Shown here piece after piece: positions 56,815 to 64,000 of a stretch of DNA of 64,000 bases. Made by a program: the position numbers and the translations under genes. The stretch lies in NCBI GenBank assembly GCA_036365145.1, contig JAEOAD010000982.1, positions 7,652,001-7,716,000 on the forward strand, written 5' to 3'. The first letter of the stretch is position 1. Each line of letters starts with the position of its first letter. The notes beneath the pieces were generated by a model. It did no database searches. It saw nothing but the letters and a program-made list of their open reading frames with translations, and had not been told where the DNA came from. Source of the stretch: Orientallactaga sibirica (taxonomy: Eukaryota; Chordata; Mammalia; Rodentia; Dipodidae).

Positions 56815-56984
56815 GAGCTGGATGTGGTGGCGCACGCCTTTAATCCCAGCACTCAGCACTCGGGAGGCAGAGATAGGAGGATCGCCTTGAGTTCAAGGCC
56901 ACCCTGAGACTACATAGTTAACTCCTGGTCAGCCTGGGCCAGAGTGAGACCCTACCTTGAAAAACCAAAAAAAAAACAAAAAAA
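56815..56984 (+). repeat. B1-like SINE (in copy 1)
   Basis: GAGCTGGATGTGGTGGCGCA, an internal CAGCACT duplication, and a tail of AAAAAACAAAAAAAGAAAG. Repeated at about 57457-57626. Confidence 0.96.
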
Positions 56985-57180
56985 GAAAGAAAGAATTGAT
57001 GCACCAGGACCTCCTAGCCACTGAAGTTGAACTCCAGATACCTGGACCCCCTTATGCATACGTGTGACCTTGCACCCTTGTATCACTGTGTGTTTGGCTT
57101 AGGTGGGATCTGGAGAATCAAACATGAGTCCTCAGACTTTGCAGGCAAGCGCCTTAACTGCTAAGCCATCTCTCTAGCCC
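56985..57180 (-). repeat. T-SINE, antisense (in copy 1)
   Basis: GATGCACCAGGACCTCCTAG, head complement GCTAAGCCATCTCTCTAGCC. Repeated at about 57627-57821. Confidence 0.94.
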
Positions 57181-57344
57181 ATACATTTTATTTTTCAGCT
57201 CAAGAGTTTATTAGGTCTAGCTTAAAAAAATACTGGACTAACAATAAAAAACTCAGTTGTAGAGTGCTTAGCATGTGGGATGCTCTAGGTTCACTCTCCA
57301 GGTAAGCATGGATTCATGATATATGAATGTGTGTATATATATAT

Positions 57345-57985
57345 TTTATTTATTTTATTGTATTTTAATTTTTAAATTTTTAATTATTTATTTATTTTAT
57401 TTTATTATTTTATTTTATATTTTATTTTGAGGCAAGCCCAACAGACTGCCTTTTTTGAGCTGGATGTGGTGGCGCACGCCTTTAATCCCAGCACTCAGCA
57501 CTCGGGAGGCAGAGATAGGAGGATCGCCTTGAGTTCAAGGCCACCCTGAGACTACATAGTTAACTCCTGGTCAGCCTGGGCCAGAGTGAGACCCTACCTT
57601 GAAAAACCAAAAAAAAAACAAAAAAAGAAAGAAAGAATTGATGCACCAGGACCTCCAGCCACTGAAGTTGAACTCCAGATACATGTACCCCCTTATGCAT
57701 ACGTGTGACCTTGCACCCTTGTATCACTGTGTGTTTGGCTTAGGTGGGATCTGGAGAATCAAACATGAGTCCTCAGACTTTGCAGGCAAGCGCCTTAACT
57801 GCTAAGCCATCTCTCTAGCCCATACATTTTATTTTTCAGCTCAAGAGTTTATTAGGTCTAGCTTAAAAAAATACTGGACTAACAATAAAAAACTCAGTTG
57901 TAGAGTGCTTAGCATGTGGGATGCTCTAGGTTCACTCTCCAGGTAAGCATGGATTCATGATATATGAATGTGTGTATATATATAT
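57345..57985. repeat. Tandem duplication, copy 2 (about 641 bp)
   Basis: Direct repeat of the previous unit, including the same three SINE pieces, the B1 with a duplicated CAGCACT (CAGCACTCAGCACTCGGG) and the same flanking TA tract. It ends where ATATATATTTGGC leaves the repeat. Confidence 0.97.
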
Positions 57986-58032
57986 TTGGCTTTATTGATG
58001 TATAATTTATTTAAACAAATCATCTATTTTTA

Positions 58033-58256
58033 AAATATTTTATTTTTATTTTTTTATTTGAGAGACAAAGAGATACAGAAATAGGCATGTCGAGAGAGAG
58101 AGAGAATGGGTGCACCAGGGCCTCCAGCCACTGCAAACAAACTCCAGATGCATGCGCCCCCTTGTGCATCTGGCTTACGTGGGTCCTGAGGAGTCGAACC
58201 TAGGTCCTTTGGCTTTGCAGGCAAATGCCATAACCACTAAGCCACCTCTCCAACTC
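58033..58256 (-). repeat. T-SINE, antisense, with target duplication
   Basis: Flanks AAATCATCTATTTT (about 58017) and AAATCATCTACTTT (about 58258). Confidence 0.97.
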
Positions 58257-58286
58257 CAAATCATCTACTTTAAAGTATACAATTGA

Positions 58287-58513
58287 GGGCTGGAGAGATG
58301 GCTTAGTGGTTAAGCACTTGCCTGTGTAGCCAAGGACCCTGGTTCAAGGCTCGATTCCCCAGTACCCACATAAGCCAGATGCACAAGGTGGCGCATGTGT
58401 CTGGAGTTCATTTGCAGTGGCTGGAGGCCCTGGTGCACCCATATTCTCTCTCTCTCTCTCTCTCTCTGCCTCTTTCTCTGTCTGTTGCTCTCAAGTAAAT
58501 AAAAATAAACAAA
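58287..58513 (+). repeat. T-SINE with target duplication
   Basis: Flanks GTATACAATTGA at about 58275 and 58517. GGGCTGGAGAGATGGCTTAG head and CAAGTAAATAAAAATAAAC tail. Confidence 0.97.
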
Positions 58514-58606
58514 AATGTATACAATTGAATGGTTTGTAGTATATTCAGAGTTGTGCCACAATTTTAGAGTGTTTTCATCCCCTCTGTTAAAAAAAATCAA
58601 CTTATG

Positions 58607-58925
58607 AATTAATGGGAAAATGGCTCAGTCAGTAAAGTGTTTGCTGTGCAAACATGAGGACCCGAGTTTGATCCCCAGTACTCATGTAAAAAATACTGTG
58701 CATGGTGGTACATGCCTGTAAACTCAGCACTGAGAAGGCAGAGATAGGAGGCTCCTTGAAGCTCACTGATCAGCCTGTCTAATCTAATTGGTGTGGTGAG
58801 CCCCCAGGCCAGTGAGAGACCTTTGCTCAAAGAAGGTTGTCCTCTGACCTCTCCATGCATGTATACACATGTGTACCCACTCACACATATGCACATAAAA
58901 ACAAAAAGCAACCACTCACTCCTGT
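58607..58925 (+). repeat. Composite SINE
   Basis: TGGGAAAATGGCTCAGTCAG, TGCCTGTAAACTCAGCACTG, GTTGTCCTCTGACCTCTCCA. Confidence 0.88.
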
Positions 58926-58969
58926 CCACTTACCCCTACAGCTCTCTAGGCAACTACTGATCTTTTTTC

Positions 58970-59228
58970 CTATATAGATTCTGGACATTTCATATAAATG
59001 GAATCACTTAGTATGTGACCTTCTGTGGCTGGCTTCTTTCACATAGCATGTTTTTAAGGCCCATATGCATTTAACATATAGTAGTACTTTCTTTTTACTG
59101 ACAATAACTCACTGTAGAGATTTTATTTTGCTTGTCCACTCATCAGTTGATGGGTAATTTGCTTTGTGTCTACATTTCAGCATTTATAAATAATGCTGCT
59201 ATGAACATTTGGGTACAGTTTTTTTTTT
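58970..59228 (-). mobile_element. Old L1 3' fragment, antisense
   Basis: TTCATATAAATGGAATCACT, GGCTTCTTTCACATAGCATG, TCATCAGTTGATGGGTAATT, ATAATGCTGCTATGAACATT: the antisense 3' end of old mammalian L1s. Confidence 0.85.
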
Positions 59229-59285
59229 ACATGAAGATCTGGCTTTTTAGTGACTCTATTACTTTTTTAGAAAAATCTCAGTAAA

Positions 59286-59437
59286 GCTGGGCGTGGTGGT
59301 GCATGCCTTTAATCCCAGCACTTGGGAGGCAGAGGTAGGAGGATCGCCATGAGTTTGAGGCCACCTTGAGAATACAGAATAAATTCCAGGTCAGCTTGTG
59401 CTAGAGTGAGACCCTATCTCAAAAAAAAAAAAAAATC
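59286..59437 (+). repeat. B1-like SINE
   Basis: GCTGGGCGTGGTGGTGCATG to A16. Flanks share an imperfect AAAATC..GTAA. Confidence 0.96.
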
Positions 59438-59754
59438 CTGGTAACATCACAGCTAAAGAGGACTCCTATATGTCCTTTTGTGAAGAACCTTCTGTCCAAG
59501 CACATGAAATACTTGGATTGTAGACAAGACTGAAGTCCAGATAGCACAGGTGGCTTCCCTGGGCACACAGAGCTAGGAAATGGAGCAGGCCCTGTATCCA
59601 GATGTCTTGCTCCCAGGTTCAGTGCTTTGCCAAATGATGTGGAGACCTGAAGGCCCAAGAAGTCCTAAAGCCTGCAATGCACAGATTTGTAAGTGTTTTA
59701 TCCCTTGCAACAGTGTGGTCCTAAAGGTGAAAGGATGAAAGAATTAGAACGTTC

Positions 59755-59930
59755 CTTAGAGATTTTCTAGTTTCGTCTCCTAGTTATACAAGTGAGTTAA
59801 TGGAGGTTCAGAAAAGTGATGTGGCTTCCCACCCAAGATCATATTGTTAGTGACTAAACAAGGACTGGGACTCTGATCTCACTTTGTTCCTTGTCTCAGG
59901 CCCTCATCTACCTCTTTAGGTGAGTATTCA
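59755..59930 (-). repeat. MIR-like remnant, antisense
   Basis: GGAGGTTCAGAAAAGTGATG and GACTAAACAAGGACTGGGAC resemble the antisense MIR/MIR3 order. Weak. Confidence 0.4.
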
Positions 59931-59954
59931 TTGCCCAGGAGGTATGTTGCAGTT

Positions 59955-60296
59955 ACTTTCCTCTTACTCTGGGACAGCACACTCAACCAAAAGCAGCTGA
60001 TGGGAAGAATGTTTTGATTTTGGCTTACACTCTTGAGGGGAAGCTCTGTGATGGCAGGGAAAAGATGGTAGAACAGAGGCTGGACATCATCTCCTGGCCA
60101 ACATCAGGTGGACAATAGCAACAGGAGAGTGAGGCAAGCTTTAGCCAAGGGGAGCTAAAGCTATAATACTCCTAAGTCCACACCTAACAACACACCTCTT
60201 CCAGCAAAGCTTCACTTCCCAAATTGCCATCAGCTGGGAACCAAGCATTCAAAATACATGAGGTTATAGGGGCATCTAATTCAAACCACCACATGT
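59955..60296 (+). mobile_element. URR1-like DNA transposon
   Basis: TTTGGCTTACACTCTTGAGG, ACACCTCTTCCAGCAAAGCT and CATTCAAAATACATGAGG recall the copy at 34788. It ends only about 45 bases before the PHKA2 exon 2 acceptor. Confidence 0.55.
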
Positions 60297-60339
60297 GTGA
60301 AGGGTGATGCTAAGCCTTTCTGTGTCTCTTCTCTAATAG

Positions 60340-60618
<279 letters not shown>

Positions 60619-60949
60619 TAGAATATTAGATATTTAAAGATGAACTTCACCTTGATCTTTTAATTTGTGATAAAACAATGACAACATCAGAAATCACTCT
60701 AAATGAAAAACAAAAAAAATCCAAATTTCTACCCCAAAGTATTGATTTGCCTTACTAGCTACATTTCTCTCATATACTCTCTATCAATTTTGTGCATATG
60801 TAGGTACAAGACATGGTTGTAAGTTCCTACAATGATGTGTCACCATTTACTGCACTCATTGCATACACATGTCAGCTCCTCCCCTTGGATACTGCAAGAA
60901 AAAAAAAGTTGGTGTCTAAGAGCTAATCATCCCAAAGTGTGAAGTGTTT

Positions 60950-61095
60950 TTTCTTTAGTTTTTTTGAGGTAGGGTCTTACTCTAGCCCAGGCTGACCTGG
61001 ATCTCACTCTGTAGCCCCAGGCTGGCCACAGACTCATGGTAACTGCCTCCCAAGTGCTGGGATCAAAGATACATGCCACAGTGTCCAGCTTGTAC
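60950..61095 (-). repeat. B1-like SINE, antisense
   Basis: GAGGTAGGGTCTTACTCTAG, CAAGTGCTGGGATCAAAGAT. Confidence 0.92.
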
Positions 61096-61317
61096 TTTTG
61101 AGAGTAGCCACTTCAACGAATATCCAAACATCATTTCCACTGCTTAAAACGTTTTGGAAACTTCCCTTCAAATGCTTTTTTAGTTTGAACCAGGAATAAT
61201 GCCAGTCTTAATTCATGATCACCCTTTAGAATTGAACCAAATTGGTGTTATCCAATTTTTGTGCCTATGTTATTCCATGTACAGTACAATGAAGTCCTTT
61301 TGTTAAGCTTTTCAATA

Positions 61318-61402
61318 TTAAGGGATAAATGTAGCTCAGTAGTAAAGTGCTTTTTTGGCATGCCAGAGACCCTGGGTTCATTCCCCAGTACCAGAAAAAT
61401 AC
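61318..61402 (+). repeat. ID-like SINE
   Basis: TGTAGCTCAGTAGTAAAGTG and GGGTTCATTCCCCAGTACCA. Confidence 0.8.
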
Positions 61403-61619
61403 ATTTTCCAAAATCAGGAATCAAGATTCCCAAAAAGACAAAAAAAAAAAAAAAAAGTGCCGTTGTTGAGTTGGGAAGAAAATACTCTGCCCTTGAATAT
61501 GGGGAGTATTTATCAAATGTTTTCATTAAAAATATTCAAATAGGGAGCCCTGAAATACATAAATATAATTCTCTTAGCATGAAAGCCTTTCAGATTTATA
61601 CCTATAAAGGTAAAATTTA

Positions 61620-61696
61620 AGGGGTAGGGCTCAAACTCAAGGCTTTATACAAGCTAAGTATGCATTCTACCACTGAGTTACACCCTCAGTCCTAAG
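61620..61696 (-). repeat. ID-like SINE, antisense
   Basis: GGGGTAGGGCTCAAACTCAA, CTACCACTGAGTTACACCCT. Confidence 0.75.
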
Positions 61697-62880
61697 ATTT
61701 ATGTTTAATTCATACATTCCTGGATGGCCTTCAAAGCCAGTGTGGATTGTCAGTTCTGGGAACAGTTCTTCTAGCCTAGATGATACTGATTTATATTAAC
61801 CAAAATGGACATGAGTAATAGGCAACATGGAAGAAGCTTTGACAGCCTTGAGAAGGGACCAACATTTGGATTTGATCAGGCATGCTAACTGTGAAGTGAT
61901 AAAATCACCCAGTCTTTGAGGTAAGGCGTGTTTTAAAAATTGCAAATAGCAAGCATTGACTGCTTCTCCTAGCAGATGGATGAATCTTACACAAGTGAAT
62001 CATTCATTTGCTGGGATCATAACTTTATGCTACTGTCTTACAAATCTCCCATCAACTTTTGAGGTAAAATCAAAGCAAAACAGTGCCCATCTATGTGCAT
62101 GTGTGTGCACGTGCATACACACACCCCTGAATTGGGCTAAGAGCAACTAGATTTGCTGCTTCTTTAAAAACAATAGTGAGATCCAAAGATCACTGTCTCA
62201 TATTTAATGTCTTTTATCATTTGATGAGCAAGGAAACATCTCCCCTGATTATGAAAATTAATTGAGGTCACTAAACAGCTTCCAGTGATACTCAATAGAC
62301 GCACTGCATTTTGGTCTCAGAAGGTATAGTCCTTCAAGTTGTGAGACTGTTCCATGCATGGTGTGACATTTAGGGTCTCTGGTTCTTACTCACTAAATGC
62401 CAGCAACCCCCTACCTCGTCATCATACTGATTTAAATGACTCTACTCATGCATTTACATATGCTTCCCTACTCCTAGAGACTGCGATATTATTCCCAATT
62501 CGGAACCACTGTATTTCTTCCAAATAGAAAAAAAAAAAATTTTTTTTTGTTTGATGAAAAGTTAGTTGACAAATGTTTTACTGTATCCACTGTAGGAAGT
62601 GTCAATTATAACAAAATGATATTTTTTATCTTGTAGTTGAGGGAATATTTTTTGCCCAACACAAAGTGGGATTATATTATAGAATCTGAAGATTTTGGAG
62701 GTAGAAGGATCTGACTTCCAGGCTTCACCAGACATGAACTTTTGGGGTCCTTCGCTATACTTGTCCCCTGTACACATTGGTATATTCTGTGAGAGAGGAC
62801 GTGCTCATGCTCATAGGCAGAAACTTCTTTCCATCAGTAGTATCTGATTGTCTGAGTTCTGTCTTCCTCCACCCCTTGCC
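61697..62880. other. PHKA2 intron 2, unique
   Basis: 1.2 kb with no recognised repeat or exon. Confidence 0.45.
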
Positions 62881-63065
62881 AGCTGGGAGAATTGAGCAAT
62901 GTTATTTCATAAATCTCCCTTAGGCTCATGTTCCTCACGTATAGAGTGGGGTAAAAATAGCACCCACCTCATAAGATTGGTGCAGAAATTCAAAATAATA
63001 CAAGTCAAGTATTTTGCTCAATGCTTACATGTGGTGTATAATTGATTAATGTAGCATTATTGTTG
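62881..63065 (+). repeat. MIR
   Basis: GGCTCATGTTCCTCACGTAT, GAGTGGGGTAAAAATAGCAC, ACCTCATAAGATTGGTGCAG. Confidence 0.8.
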
Positions 63066-63436
63066 TTATTTATAAATGATGATACTAATAGTAATTAGTT
63101 GTAATACATCATATTATTAAGAAACCTTGACTGCCACTTGCATTTTGTAAGAACTTTGCTCACTAGTTCAATAATGGTGTCACAAATGGCTGTTTTGGCA
63201 AAACATCATTATTTTTGGACAGATGTGGTAGACTTAATTTGTTTTAGTATAACAACAATAAATTACTAAGAAATATAACACCAAGTTCCAGAGTACTAAG
63301 GTTATAAAAATTGTATGTCAGTGGGGAGTCACTGAATTTCAGAGCTGGGATATGCCCTCCTATTTAAACCTTTGTCAAGATTTTTTCATTCTTTGTTATA
63401 AGGTGGAAAATGTCAGTAAGATGAACAATCCTGTGT
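63066..63436. other. PHKA2 intron 2, unique
   Basis: AT-rich, nothing recognised. Confidence 0.4.
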
Positions 63437-63838
63437 ATGGGAGATGGCTCAGTTGGTAAAGCACTTACTGTATAAATGTGAGGATACAGGTTGTGATCCC
63501 CAGCACCTATGTAAATGCCTAGTGTGGCAGCACATGCCTTTAATCCCAGCACTTGGGAGGCAGAAACAGAAGAATCCCCAGAGCAACCCTGCTAGCTAGA
63601 CTAGCCAAATCAGTGAGCTCTGGGTTCATTAGGGAGCCTTCCTCAAAAAAATTAGGTAAACAGCAATTAAGGAAGACAACTGAGGTCAACATCTGTGCTC
63701 TACATACATGCACACATGTATGCACACCTAGCTATACAAACACATGTGCCCACACACATGAACATGCATATACATGCCTTCATGGACACACATGCATACA
63801 CACCACCTACACATCTACAAAAAAAAAAAAAAAAAACC
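63437..63838 (+). repeat. Composite SINE, near full length
   Basis: GGGAGATGGCTCAGTTGGTA head, GCCTTTAATCCCAGCACTTG middle, then a long CA-rich end and A18. It ends about 150 bases before PHKA2 exon 3. Confidence 0.93.
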
Positions 63839-63985
63839 TGATACTCATGTATGGTTGGGATCTGCCTTTTCCAGGAAGTGTTGATGTTGAGTAACATTGG
63901 CTTACTGGCCATCTATGGGTAAGCAAATGATTTTCTAGAAGCAAGAAACCTGGACTATGTTACTAATGCTACTTTATTTCAACAG

Positions 63986-64000
63986 AATGTGGTAAAGCTA
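63986..64000 (+). CDS. PHKA2: PHKA2 exon 3, first 15 bases (cut by window end)
   Basis: After TTTCAACAG the sequence reads NVVKL, the exact continuation of ...AYELEQ in PHKA2. The exon runs off the window. Confidence 0.95.

Larger units (their letters stand above)
56703..57344. repeat. Tandem duplication, copy 1 (about 641 bp)
   Basis: From the TTTTA tract to a GTGTGTATATATAT end. Contains, in order, a B1-like SINE (about 56815), an antisense T-SINE (about 56990-57180), a short spacer and an ID-like segment (about 57240). Offset to copy 2 is 642 at the left and 641 at the right. Differs from copy 2 by one inserted T (CCTCCTAGCC) and a few substitutions. Confidence 0.97.

Overview
This window is mammalian nuclear DNA, almost certainly from a rodent: short exons with GT/AG introns, one CpG island, and about half the sequence made of rodent-type SINEs, L1 remnants, LTRs and old DNA transposons. 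The SINE mix (B1-like elements, tRNA-headed elements with a CT-rich plus ATAAATAA tail, and long ID/B1-type composites with CA-rich ends) looks more like a jerboa (Dipodidae, e.g. Jaculus) than mouse or rat. That species guess is from memory of repeat style and is moderate confidence only. In human, the two genes found here are neighbours on the X chromosome.

Region 1 (1 to about 33,000, + strand) is the 3' part of ADGRG2 (GPR64/HE6), an adhesion G-protein-coupled receptor. I assign 20 coding exons. Splice phases match at every junction and together they encode about 901 C-terminal residues without a stop: part of the N-terminal ectodomain, a Pro/Ser/Thr-rich stretch, the GAIN domain with its GPS (His-Leu-Thr), all seven membrane helices, the cytoplasmic tail, the stop at 31,354-31,356, and a 3'UTR of about 1.6 kb with a poly(A) signal near 32,975. 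The signal-peptide exon and first coding exons lie to the left of the window.

Region 2 (about 33,000-36,840) is intergenic, with SINEs, a URR1-like element and an ancient MIR.

Region 3 (about 36,840-64,000, + strand) is the start of PHKA2, the liver phosphorylase kinase alpha regulatory subunit. It has a CpG-island promoter with several GC boxes, a coding exon 1 (37,804-37,881), a first intron of about 22.5 kb, exon 2 (60,340-60,498) and the first 15 bases of exon 3 (63,986-64,000). The gene continues past the window.

The two genes are head-to-tail on the same strand with about 4 kb between them. They have no known joint function: one is a membrane receptor best known from the epididymis and efferent ducts, the other a regulator of glycogen breakdown. 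No undescribed gene system is visible. The items most worth a second look are structural: a 641-bp, nearly identical tandem duplication in PHKA2 intron 1, an L1 copy with an apparent 5' inversion, a stack of SINEs inserted twice at one target, and long dinucleotide tracts in the ADGRG2 3'UTR. Repeat families are labelled T-SINE (tRNA-like head with A box near TGGCTTAG and B box near GTTCGATTC, CT-rich 3' part), B1-like (contains CTTTAATCCCAGCAC) and composite SINE (tRNA-like head, B1-like middle, CA-rich end; B4/ID_B1 type). Repeat edges are read by eye and may be off by several bases.
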